50,508 nucleotides of DNA from Bacteroidetes bacterium GWA2_32_17 (GCA_001769035.1 MENF01000145.1:1-50508), one strand, 5' to 3'; counted from the first letter of the stretch, positions 38,501-48,180 are shown. The notes: generated by a model not told the origin, from the letters alone. Translations and numbers: made by a program.

Positions 38501-38822
38501 TAGTGTTTGTCCATAATGTCCGATTTTCGTTATGCCCCAGTACGCTTCGCTACGGGGTCATTCCGTCATTGTTTGTGAGGACACAAACAATGGCAGTGAG
38601 GTTTTCAAAACTTCGCAAGCCTCAAATCCGATAGCTATCGGATCGAACATTACTCACATTTATATTGTTTTTTAAGGTGTTTGCCCTGTTAGATAGTTTA
38701 AAAAAAGAGCGAACAATAAAAGAACAATTATCTAACAGGGAGAATGAGATCGCGGAGTTTACACTGATCTTTGCGAATGTTCTAAGTTCTGAATCAAACA
38801 CTGACTTTATAGACAGACTCTA
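38501..38822 (+). repeat. MITE-like TIR element downstream of the LuxE-like gene, same orientation as the 33463 copy
   Basis: TAGTGTTTGTCCATAATGTCCGATTTTCGTTATGCCCCAGTACG ... CTGACTTTATAGACAGACTCTA. Confidence 0.84.
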
Positions 38823-38823
38823 A

Positions 38824-39912
38824 CTAATACCATTTATAAATTTTTAAACCTGTAAGAAAAACAATTAGTCCACTTGTAAATAAAATAACAATTGGTACAA
38901 TTACTTCATTTAGCCCTGCACCTTCGTTAATAACACTTCGTAAACTATCAGTAAAAAGGGTTAACGGTAAATATTTTATTATTTGTATTGCAAAATCCGG
39001 AAAATGATTATAACTAAAAAAAATACCCGAAAGTAACATCATAGGCATTGTAAATAAATTAACTAGTCCATTGCCAACCTGAGTATTTGATGTTCGTGAA
39101 GCTAAAAGAATAGCCAACCCCATAAAGAAAAAACAACCACTAATTAAAATTCCTGCAAATGCGAACATACTACCCTGAATTGTAATTCCAAAAACAATAC
39201 GGGCAAAAACAAGCAATACAACTACTTCGAGTATAGAAAAAGTAAAACGTGATAAAAACATTGTAAACATAAAAAGCGATTTTTTCATTGGAGTTGCAAC
39301 AATTCTTCGTAAAAGTTTTTTTGAACGTTTGCTAATTAAACTATAACTAATTCCCCACAAGCTGGAGCTCATTATTCCCATTGCTAACAAACCTGGCACT
39401 AAAAAATCAATATAACGCATACCTTTGGCTTCTAATGGTTTAATTATAGAATTGTCAGAAATTAATTTTTTATTGTCTATTGTTCCCGAAATTAAAATGT
39501 ATGCTAATCGTGATGATGCATTTGCAGGGTCGAAATAATAATTTACTTTTTTATTTTCTTCGGATATTATTATTTCTATTTGTCCTCGCTTCATCATTAA
39601 TTCACTTTCAGTTTTTGTAACAACTTGAAAATTAGAAATAGTTTTTCCGATATTATCGTTATTATTTATTATTTGATATTTATTTTTTAGTTTAGTGCAA
39701 TTTGTTTTAAGAAAATTTTTAAGAATTGAGTTTTCATTGTTTTGGGGTAAAATAACTGCAGCATTTTGCACTATTTCGGGTTTATCGGAAAAAGCCATTC
39801 CTAATGCAAGCGACATTAATATTGGAAAAATAAATGACCAAAATAATGCTCCGGGTTCACGAAAAAACTCTTTAAACTGAATTGATAAAAGTTGTGTGAA
39901 TTGCTTAATCAT
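38824..39912 (-). CDS. ABC transporter permease (ABC-2 type)
   Basis: 'FFREPGALFWSFIFPILMSLALG' and C-terminal TM block; adjacent to ATPase gene. Confidence 0.9.
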   Translation of the reverse strand: MIKQFTQLLSIQFKEFFREPGALFWSFIFPILMSLALGMAFSDKPEIVQNAAVILPQNNENSILKNFLKTNCTKLKNKYQIINNNDNIGKTISNFQVVTKTESELMMKRGQIEIIISEENKKVNYYFDPANASSRLAYILISGTIDNKKLISDNSIIKPLEAKGMRYIDFLVPGLLAMGIMSSSLWGISYSLISKRSKKLLRRIVATPMKKSLFMFTMFLSRFTFSILEVVVLLVFARIVFGITIQGSMFAFAGILISGCFFFMGLAILLASRTSNTQVGNGLVNLFTMPMMLLSGIFFSYNHFPDFAIQIIKYLPLTLFTDSLRSVINEGAGLNEVIVPIVILFTSGLIVFLTGLKIYKWY

Positions 39913-39921
39913 TGTTTTTTG

Positions 39922-40869
39922 TTAATCAGTTAGTTTTCTGCCTGTCATTTTAATAAATAAATCGTCGAGAGTAACGTATCGGCAACGAAGTTCAGAAATT
40001 TCACAATTTGCATTGTTTAGTAAATTAATTATTTCGGGTAAAACAATTGATGTATTTACAATGTTAATTGTTACTAAATTAGTAGATTCGTCAAAGTTAA
40101 TATTTCGCACATCGTTATAGCCGGAAAAATCAGGCAATTTATTTTTGTCGCTAACTTTAAACTCAATAATTTCGCCTGAATCGGAATCAGATATTAATTC
40201 TTTTAAAGTACCTTTTGAAAGGACTTTTCCGTTGTCCAAAATAATAATTTTATCGCAAAGATTTTCGGCTTCTTCCATGTAATGGGTAGTTAAAATCATT
40301 GAGGTGCCTTGCTCTTTTTTTAATGAATGAAGAATTGACCATATTTCTCGACGAGCAGTTGGGTCAAGCCCAGTTGTAGGTTCATCAAGAATCAGCAATT
40401 TAGGGTTATTTAAAAGTGCTATACCGAGTGCCAATTTCTGACGCTGACCACCTGAAAGATTTACAACATAAGATTTACTTTTTTCTTCTAAATTAACAAT
40501 GTTCAAAATTTCATCAATTCTTTTGTTGCCCAACCCATAGAAAGAAGCAAACATTTTTAAAGTTTCTTTTGTTGTAATTTTGTCTTCGAAACGTGTTTCC
40601 TGAAACGACAAACCAATTTTATCGTATAGCTCATCTTTGTTGCCCTTCCAATGTTTCCCAAAAATTTTAATTTCGCCGCTATCTGGATTTTGAATGCCCT
40701 CAATAATTTCAACCAAAGTAGTTTTTCCGGCACCATTCGGACCAAGTAAAGCGGTGTATTCGACAGGTAAAATTTCTAAATCAACACCATTAAGAGCCTT
40801 AACAGTTTTAAAAGATTTAAAAATGTTTTTTGCACTAACAATGGGTTCAAATCCAATTTTTGCCATCAA
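39922..40869 (-). CDS. ABC transporter ATP-binding protein
   Basis: Walker A 'LGPNGAGKTTLVE', signature 'NLSGGQRQKLALGIAL', Walker B 'KLLILDEPTTGLDP'. Confidence 0.95.
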   Translation of the reverse strand: MMAKIGFEPIVSAKNIFKSFKTVKALNGVDLEILPVEYTALLGPNGAGKTTLVEIIEGIQNPDSGEIKIFGKHWKGNKDELYDKIGLSFQETRFEDKITTKETLKMFASFYGLGNKRIDEILNIVNLEEKSKSYVVNLSGGQRQKLALGIALLNNPKLLILDEPTTGLDPTARREIWSILHSLKKEQGTSMILTTHYMEEAENLCDKIIILDNGKVLSKGTLKELISDSDSGEIIEFKVSDKNKLPDFSGYNDVRNINFDESTNLVTINIVNTSIVLPEIINLLNNANCEISELRCRYVTLDDLFIKMTGRKLTD

Positions 40870-40965
40870 AAAAATATTTGCACAAAAGTAAAATTAATTT
40901 ATGAGACATCTTTCCTATTAAATTTTTATACTGATGCAGAACTAAAATGCAAAAAATCCGAGATG

Positions 40966-41022
40966 TATTGCCACGACCATCTATTGCCACGACCATCTAT
41001 TGCCACGACCTTCAGGTCGTGG
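40966..41022. repeat. Three 16-bp tandem units (tattgccacgaccatc) ending in hairpin CCACGACCT-TC-AGGTCGTGG
   Basis: Direct reading. Confidence 0.85.
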
Positions 41023-41157
41023 TTTGAATTGTGAAGAGGGAGTGGCTTTAGCCAAAATTTCTTTTACTAAATCCAAGCCATTATTGATTTATCTCCAACA
41101 TCCGATACCTATTGAGAAATTTAATTAACAAAACTTAAAATTATTCAATGTAAGCGA

Positions 41158-41883
41158 TTACAAATAGAACCTCCAAGCACAAAAATGGCTTTCGGGATGA
41201 GTATCAGGTGGACAACAAACACATTCAGTTTTTATTCGCGAGTCAATAGCTTTTACAAATTCAGTATATTCAATTATTCCTGCTGATTTACATGGATAAT
41301 CGGCTAAATTTTTACGTTTACGTGCCGATTGAACTCGGCAATCGTCCATTTGAAAAACAAAACTGTTTTCAGTTTCTGTATTTACAGATTGTTTATTTAT
41401 AATGCAATATAAACGATAATTTAATGCTTTTTTTAGTCCATCAAGTCCGGGGAACTCATGCATTTTTAAGAACTTTTTAATTGACCATGCTTCAAAAGGA
41501 GAGAATTGAGCCCAGCATGCATCATTACAATGCTTTGCATCGTTCATGCTTGTTGTGAACTCAACTTCCTGAAACCAAATTCCATCATTTGCCAACCAAT
41601 TAATAGCAATATTTTCGAGAAGTTCGATTAATTTTTCATCAGAAAGATAAATTAAATTTGAGGGCAAATTGTTATTCAAATCTACATTAAAAGTTTTTGA
41701 AAGTCGTTTTTTTTGATTGTCAAATGATTTTTCGTAAACATCAGATAGTATTTCGTAGGCTTTTGCAGTTCCTAAATGCTTCGACACTTCCTGAAACCAC
41801 ATTACATGATGAAATTCTGCACGATGTATAAAATCAAAAATTAACTGAATGTTTTCTTCTCTTGAAATATTAATGTTTTGCAT
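41158..41883 (-). CDS. Conserved Cys-rich protein of unknown function (DUF6125-like)
   Basis: 'AEFHHVMWFQEVSKHLG', 'CVCCPPDTHPESHFCAWRFYL' Cys/His cluster; family name from memory only. Confidence 0.5.
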   Translation of the reverse strand: MQNINISREENIQLIFDFIHRAEFHHVMWFQEVSKHLGTAKAYEILSDVYEKSFDNQKKRLSKTFNVDLNNNLPSNLIYLSDEKLIELLENIAINWLANDGIWFQEVEFTTSMNDAKHCNDACWAQFSPFEAWSIKKFLKMHEFPGLDGLKKALNYRLYCIINKQSVNTETENSFVFQMDDCRVQSARKRKNLADYPCKSAGIIEYTEFVKAIDSRIKTECVCCPPDTHPESHFCAWRFYL

Positions 41884-41977
41884 TTTATTGTTTAGATTTA
41901 AGATTCTTCACTAATCGTTCAGAATGACAAAAAAAGTATCAGAATGACAAGAAAAAAAGATTGATAAATTTGAATTT

Positions 41978-42886
41978 CTATTTTGCAATAAGTGCTGCTA
42001 GAGCAATAGAATAAAGCTTTGTAAGTTCACTATCGCCACGTGAGGTAAGAATGGCAGGGACTTTTGCACCAAAAACCACTGCTGCAAGTTCGCCTTTGCA
42101 AAGTTTGGTATTTGTTTTAAAAAACACATTTCCAGCTTCTATATTTGGGAACAAAATGCAATCGGCATCACCGGCAACAGTACTTTCTATTTTTTTTATT
42201 TCGCAACTTTCTTTATCTATTGCCACATCTAAAGCTAATGGTCCATCAACAAAAGCACCTTTTATTTGTCCACGGTCTGCCATTTTTGAAATTATTGCTG
42301 CATCAACACATGCTTGCATTCCCGGAAGCATTTGTTCGGTTGCTGCTAGTATTGCAACTTTTGGTTTATTAATTTGCAATGCTTTTGCAGTTCTGATAAG
42401 ATAATTTGTTATAGCAATTTTTTGTTTTAAATCGGGTAGCGGAATTATTGCAACATCGGCAACGGTTATAAGTTTATGATAATTAGGCGTTTCTATAACA
42501 GAAATATGGCTTAAAATAGAATTTGAGCTTTCCATAATTCCTTTATCTTTACTAAGAATAGCTCGCATATATTTATCGGTACTAACCAATCCTTTCATTA
42601 AAATATCGCCTTCGCCTGCTTTAATAAGTTCGACTGCTTTTTCGGTAGCTTTAATCTCATCAGCTTCCTGAATAATTCTAAACTTTGTTACATCAATTTT
42701 ATGATCTTCGCAAACTTTTTTAATTGTAGCTTCATCACCAACAAGTGTTGCATCAATTAAACCCTTTTCAACAGCATGATTTACAGCACCAATTGTATGA
42801 GCATCATTTGCATAAGCTGCAATCAATCTTTTTTTGCTTTTGCTTTTAAGCACATCAAACATTTGTGCTAATTTAGTTATTGACAT
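41978..42886 (-). CDS. ptb: Phosphate butyryl/acetyltransferase family protein
   Basis: 'AYANDAHTIGAVNHAVEKGLIDATLVGDEATI', 'DILMKGLVSTDKYMRAIL', C-terminal 'PAILTSRGDSELTKLYSIALA'. Confidence 0.87.
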   Translation of the reverse strand: MSITKLAQMFDVLKSKSKKRLIAAYANDAHTIGAVNHAVEKGLIDATLVGDEATIKKVCEDHKIDVTKFRIIQEADEIKATEKAVELIKAGEGDILMKGLVSTDKYMRAILSKDKGIMESSNSILSHISVIETPNYHKLITVADVAIIPLPDLKQKIAITNYLIRTAKALQINKPKVAILAATEQMLPGMQACVDAAIISKMADRGQIKGAFVDGPLALDVAIDKESCEIKKIESTVAGDADCILFPNIEAGNVFFKTNTKLCKGELAAVVFGAKVPAILTSRGDSELTKLYSIALAALIAK

Positions 42887-43006
42887 TTGTTTTATTTTAT
42901 AATTTTGGCTAATATATAAATTGGAAACAATATTTATGTGAGTAAAATCATAATAAAATTATATTGTTAAACATGAACACATTTAACAAATAAACATATT
43001 ACAAAA

Positions 43007-43414
43007 TTACATAAAAGTCATGTTACCCCTGCCCCTGTCTGAAGTAAAGGTAACCTGTGGTTGAACACCAGATGAAACAAATACTTCGATATATTTGCCA
43101 TCAGTAACTTTCATTAATGTTCCTTCAACTTTTTTCTCAAACGAAACAACTTTTACTGAAAATGATTTTTCGGTACTATCAGCAAAGTTAACTTTTACTT
43201 CTTGTTCGTTGTAGTCAATTGTTACGTTTACTGCATATTCATTAACAGACCCATCAGGTTGCGTAACAAATTGTTTTGTAACTTTTAAAGTTGTTTTAGG
43301 ACTTTCGCTAACATTTGTTGAATCAGTAGCATTTCCTTCATTATTACCAGAATTATTACACGAAGCAAAAATAATTGCTACAAAAAGTAATGTAAAAAAA
43401 ATTGTTTTTTTCAT
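43007..43414 (-). CDS. Small lipoprotein of unknown function
   Basis: Signal plus lipobox 'FVAIIFASCNNSG'. Confidence 0.6.
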   Translation of the reverse strand: MKKTIFFTLLFVAIIFASCNNSGNNEGNATDSTNVSESPKTTLKVTKQFVTQPDGSVNEYAVNVTIDYNEQEVKVNFADSTEKSFSVKVVSFEKKVEGTLMKVTDGKYIEVFVSSGVQPQVTFTSDRGRGNMTFM

Positions 43415-43418
43415 TTTA

Positions 43419-46064
43419 TTATTGTTTAATTGTTAATACTTGTATTTGATTTTCGAGAGATTTAATTTTTGTTTCGGCATCAGATTTTTTGACTAATTCA
43501 ACCTTTACAACTTGTTCAGGGGCATTATCAACAAATTTTTGATTAGATAATTTACTATTTACAGATGTTAAAAAACCTTTAAGGTAATTGAGTTCCTGTT
43601 GCATTTTATTAACTTCATCTTCAATATTTATTTTAGTACTAATTGGAATAAAATAATCTATTGTATTAACCCTAAAAGATGCGGCATTTTCGATTTTTTG
43701 GGATGTTTGTATAACTCCGCTCAAATTACATAATTTTGAAATAATTGGCATTAATGCAGTTTCTACATTTTCGTTATTTGAGTTAAAAAATAATTCGATA
43801 GAATCTTTAACAGCAATTCCTTTTTCGGTTCTGATAGTACGAATATTTGAAACTATTTCTTTAATTTCTTCAAAATTATTTAGAAAATTATTTTTAAACG
43901 GTTCAGTTTTGGGCATATCAGAAACCATGATGCAATCTTTTTCATCTCTATCTTTTATCAAGTGCCAGATTTCTTCGGTAATAAAAGGTATAAAAGGATG
44001 CAACAATTTCATTAGTTTTTCAAAAAACTGCAAACTGTATTCTAAAGTTTTTTTATCAATTGGTTTTTGATAAGCTGGTTTAATTATTTCGAGATACCAT
44101 GATGAAAACTCATCCCAAAATAATTTGTAAATTTCCATAAGTGCTTCCGAAATTCTGTACTTCGAAAAGTCATCATTAACATTTTCAATAGTTTTATTTA
44201 ATTTAGAAGTAAACCATTCTACAGCAATTTTCGAATGTTCGGGTTGTTCAATATTTTCGTCAATTTGCCATTGATTAACAAGTCTAAATGCATTCCAGAT
44301 TTTGTTGCCAAAATTACGTCCTTGTTCCATAAGTGCCTCATCAAATGGCAAATCGTTACCAGCAGGCGAACATAACAACATGCCAACACGAACGCCATCG
44401 GCTCCATATTTTTCTATTAATTCTATTGGGTCGGGTGAGTTGCCGAGGGATTTCGACATTTTTCGTCCTTGTTTATCTCTAACAATACCAGTAAGATAAA
44501 CATTTGAAAAAGGTTTGTCGCCAACAAATTCGTAGCCTGCAATTATCATTCGCGCAACCCAAAAAAACAAAATTTCGGGAGCAGTAATTAAATCATTTGT
44601 TGGATAATAATATTTAATTTCGGCATTGTTTGGTTTGTTTATTCCATCAAAAACAGAAATTGGCCAAAGCCACGATGAAAACCAAGTATCGAGAACATCT
44701 TCGTCTTGTTTTAAATCTGATTCAGTGATATCTGGAAACTTATTATTTGCAAGGATTAAAGCATCTGTTAAATCTTTAGCAATAACAAATTCATTTGTGT
44801 TTTTAATATACCAAGCAGGTATTCGATGCCCCCACCACAACTGCCGACTAATGCACCAATCTTTTACATTTTCTAACCAATACTTATATGTATTCTTATA
44901 CTTTGCGGGAATAATTTGGATGTTGTTATTTAAAACATTTTTTAAAGCCGGAACTGAAAGCTCCTTCATCTTAACAAACCACTGTAATGAAAGTTTTGGT
45001 TCAATTACAGAATTTGTTCTTTCTGAATAACCAATTTTATTATTATATGGCTCAATTTTTACCAAATTCCCTGCTTTTTCAAGTTCTGGAACAATTTGTT
45101 TTTTAGCAACGAAGCGATCTAGGCCAATAAACAATTGAGCTTTTTCACTTAAGGTACCATCATCATTAAAAATATCAATATTTTCGAGAAGGTGTTTTAT
45201 TCCTAATTGATAATCATTGATATCATGAGCAGGTGTGATTTTTAGAGCACCAGTTCCAAATTCACGATCAACATATTCATCAAAAATAATAGGCACGATA
45301 CGATTCACTAAAGGAACAATAACTTTTTTGCCTTTCAAATGAGCATATCTTTCATCTTCCGGGTGAACGCAAACTGCAGTATCTCCAAGTATAGTCTCCG
45401 GACGAGTTGTGGCAATTGTTATAAAATTTTCTGAATCAACAATTTTATATCTAACATAATATAAATTCGATTGTTCTTCGCGATATAAAACTTCTTCGTC
45501 GGAAACGGCAGTTTTTGCTTGCGGGTCCCAATTTACCATTCGAATACCACGATAAATTAATCCTTTTTTATATAACTTTATAAAAACGTTTATTACACTT
45601 TCCGATAATTTTTCGTCCATTGTAAAGCTTGTGCGTTCCCAATCGCACGATGCACCAAGTTTTTTAAGTTGTTCTAAAATTATACCACCATGTTTTTCTT
45701 TCCATTCCCATGCATGTTTTAAAAACTCATCGCGAGAAAGTGATTTTTTATCAATGCCTTGTTCTTTTAATTTTGCAACCACTTTTGCTTCAGTAGCAAT
45801 AGATGCATGATCGGTGCCTGGAACCCAACAAGCATTTTTTCCTAACATTCTGGCTCTGCGAATAAGCACATCTTGCAACGTGTTATTAAGCATGTGCCCC
45901 ATGTGTAAAACTCCTGTAACATTTGGTGGTGGAATTACAATTGTATATCGTAAGTCGCGAGGTTTATCATCAGGTACAGAATGGAAAAAGCCATTTTGGA
46001 GCCAGTAACTATACCATTTATCTTCAATTAAAGCAGGATTATATTTTGAAGGAATTTCTTTCAT
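43419..46064 (-). CDS. valS: Valine--tRNA ligase
   Basis: 'PPPNVTGVLHMGHMLNNTLQD', 'GTDHASIATEAKV', 'KMSKSLGNSPDP'. Confidence 0.97.
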   Translation of the reverse strand: MKEIPSKYNPALIEDKWYSYWLQNGFFHSVPDDKPRDLRYTIVIPPPNVTGVLHMGHMLNNTLQDVLIRRARMLGKNACWVPGTDHASIATEAKVVAKLKEQGIDKKSLSRDEFLKHAWEWKEKHGGIILEQLKKLGASCDWERTSFTMDEKLSESVINVFIKLYKKGLIYRGIRMVNWDPQAKTAVSDEEVLYREEQSNLYYVRYKIVDSENFITIATTRPETILGDTAVCVHPEDERYAHLKGKKVIVPLVNRIVPIIFDEYVDREFGTGALKITPAHDINDYQLGIKHLLENIDIFNDDGTLSEKAQLFIGLDRFVAKKQIVPELEKAGNLVKIEPYNNKIGYSERTNSVIEPKLSLQWFVKMKELSVPALKNVLNNNIQIIPAKYKNTYKYWLENVKDWCISRQLWWGHRIPAWYIKNTNEFVIAKDLTDALILANNKFPDITESDLKQDEDVLDTWFSSWLWPISVFDGINKPNNAEIKYYYPTNDLITAPEILFFWVARMIIAGYEFVGDKPFSNVYLTGIVRDKQGRKMSKSLGNSPDPIELIEKYGADGVRVGMLLCSPAGNDLPFDEALMEQGRNFGNKIWNAFRLVNQWQIDENIEQPEHSKIAVEWFTSKLNKTIENVNDDFSKYRISEALMEIYKLFWDEFSSWYLEIIKPAYQKPIDKKTLEYSLQFFEKLMKLLHPFIPFITEEIWHLIKDRDEKDCIMVSDMPKTEPFKNNFLNNFEEIKEIVSNIRTIRTEKGIAVKDSIELFFNSNNENVETALMPIISKLCNLSGVIQTSQKIENAASFRVNTIDYFIPISTKINIEDEVNKMQQELNYLKGFLTSVNSKLSNQKFVDNAPEQVVKVELVKKSDAETKIKSLENQIQVLTIKQ

Positions 46065-46240
46065 TAATTACATTTACAAAGATTGCAAAAATATAAATTT
46101 ATACATTAATTATCTGATTAAAATTATAAAAAGATGAAAAATTTTAATCTTACACTATAATATTGATGATTCTGTAAATACAATTTTCAAATTTTAAATA
46201 AATTCCAATTAAAAAACATTTTTCAACCTAAAATAATAAT

Positions 46241-46248
46241 TAACTTTG
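46241..46248 (+). promoter_or_regulatory. Bacteroidetes-type -7 box (TAACTTTG) upstream of the AOS-family gene
   Basis: Matches TAnnTTTG, 26 nt before the ATG. Confidence 0.45.
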
Positions 46249-46274
46249 CAGGTTATAAACTAAACCTTATAAAA

Positions 46275-47519
46275 ATGGATATTTTTGATAGAATTAAAAC
46301 ACAAAAAGGTGAACTTGGGCAATATCAGAGTGTTGCCCATGGTTATTTTACCTTCCCAAAATTAGAAGGTGAAATTGCACCTCGCATGAAATTTCGTGGT
46401 AATGAAGTATTAACATGGAGTTTAAACAATTATTTAGGATTAGCTAATCATCCTGAAGTTAGAAAAGCAGATGCTGAAGGAGCTGAAAAATGGGGTTTGG
46501 CTTATCCAATGGGAGCAAGAATGATGTCAGGACACACTTCACTTCATGAAGAATTAGAACAAAAACTTGCCAAGTTTGAAGGAAAAGAAGATGCATATTT
46601 ACTTAACTTTGGTTATCAGGGAATGGTTTCTATACTTGACTCTTTATTAACCAGAAATGATGTTGTAGTTTACGATAGTGGTGCACACGCTTGTATTATT
46701 GACGGTTTACGTATGCACATTGGTAAACGTTTTGTGTTTCCTCATAACAACATTGACAAATTACGTTTACAATTACAACATGCAACAAAAGTTGCCGAAC
46801 AAACCAAAGGAGGAATCCTTTTAATTACTGAAGGTGTTTTTGGAATGGCAGGCGATTTAGGTAAATTAAAAGAGATTGCAGATCTTAAAAAAGAATTTAA
46901 TTTTCGTTTTATGATTGATGATGCTCATGGTTTTGGCACAATGGGTGCAACTGGAGCAGGAACAGGCGAACATTTTGGGGTTCAAGACAAAATAGATATT
47001 TATTTTGCAACTTTTGCAAAATCAATGGCAGGTATCGGAGGATTTGTTGCGTCGAACGAAACAGTTGTTGACTATTTAAGATATAGTATGCGTTCGCAAG
47101 TTTACGCAAAATCGTTACCAATGCCTATGGTTTTTGGTGCATTAAAACGTTTAGAACTTTTACAAACTCATCCAGAAATTCGCGAACATCTTTGGGAAAT
47201 TGTTAGAGCTATTCAAAGCGGATTAAAAGCTGAAGGATTTGATCTTGGCAATACTCAATCGCCTGTTACACCTGTATTCTTAGATGGTGGCATACCAGAA
47301 GCTACAAATTTATCTTTCGATTTACGCGAAAATTACAAAGTATTTTGCTCAATAGTGCTTTATCCAGTTGTTCCTAAAGGTGTTATAATGTTAAGAATAA
47401 TTCCAACTGCTGCTCATTCTTTAGAAGATGTAGAATACACAATTAAAGCTTTTAAAGCAATAAAAGAAAATTTAAAAGCCGAAAAATATTCAAAAGAAAT
47501 ACTTGCAAAAGTAAGATAA
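46275..47519 (+). CDS. Alpha-oxoamine synthase family PLP enzyme (serine palmitoyltransferase/KBL/BioF-like)
   Basis: 'NNYLGLANHPEVRKA', 'GARMMSGHTSLHEELEQKLAKFEG', 'FMIDDAHGFGTMG', 'FAKSMAGIGGFVAS'; substrate not determinable from sequence alone. Confidence 0.85.
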   Translation: MDIFDRIKTQKGELGQYQSVAHGYFTFPKLEGEIAPRMKFRGNEVLTWSLNNYLGLANHPEVRKADAEGAEKWGLAYPMGARMMSGHTSLHEELEQKLAKFEGKEDAYLLNFGYQGMVSILDSLLTRNDVVVYDSGAHACIIDGLRMHIGKRFVFPHNNIDKLRLQLQHATKVAEQTKGGILLITEGVFGMAGDLGKLKEIADLKKEFNFRFMIDDAHGFGTMGATGAGTGEHFGVQDKIDIYFATFAKSMAGIGGFVASNETVVDYLRYSMRSQVYAKSLPMPMVFGALKRLELLQTHPEIREHLWEIVRAIQSGLKAEGFDLGNTQSPVTPVFLDGGIPEATNLSFDLRENYKVFCSIVLYPVVPKGVIMLRIIPTAAHSLEDVEYTIKAFKAIKENLKAEKYSKEILAKVR

Positions 47520-47614
47520 TTAAAAGCTCCACTATTCAGGCTGTCTAAAAACCTTATTTGTAACTATTCAGTATGCGTAAAAATTGTCACGCAAAGTCGC
47601 AAAGTTCGCAATTT

Positions 47615-47739
47615 ACCCCGTTAGATAATTGCTCTTTAAAATAGTTCACTCTTTTTTTAACTATCTCACGGGGTGAACCCCGTTATATAATTCCTATAGA
47701 AATGTGGTATGAAAATAAAAATTGGTATCCAACGGGGTT
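47615..47739. repeat. Two adjacent hairpin elements, 47615-47674 and 47676-47739
   Basis: ACCCCGTTAGATA...ACTATCTCACGGGGT and AACCCCGTT...AACGGGGTT. Confidence 0.75.
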
Positions 47740-48147
47740 AATATAGAAAATTATAATAAGTAAAAAGAAAAAATGACTATGAGATTTTATGGTTTGAATA
47801 GTAAACACGCTGTAAGCACGCAATGAAAAAAATCATTAATGATTTTTTTTAACTTTGCGTGCTTAAAACTTTGCGGGCATTGCGAGCTTTGCGTGACATA
47901 ATATTTGAGAGAAGAACTTGTATGTTAAATAAAAAATCAAATTAACTTTGACTCTGATTAGTTACCCTTATTTTTATCAAATATTGTTTTTGTAACATCT
48001 TATAAACATGTATATTTGAAAAATGATTTAAGGTGGGTTCTAAAAATTAATAATTTCGTCATGGCAGGCTGTCATCTTGAGCTTGTCGAAAGACTGCCGT
48101 CTCTTCACTCCAATTTTAAAGGAGATTATTCGCTATCGCATAGTAGC

Positions 48148-48180
48148 AAAAGCATTGCTTCTTTAAGAAGCAATGCTTTT
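48148..48180. terminator. 16-bp-arm perfect hairpin AAAAGCATTGCTTCTT-T-AAGAAGCAATGCTTTT
   Basis: Direct reading; A/T tracts on both ends. Confidence 0.5.

Noticed and set aside
33463-38822. BREX, DISARM or other multi-gene defence system
   Set aside because: Only one RM-type gene plus a LuxE-like gene; no PglZ, BrxA/B/C, DrmA/B or similar partners in the window
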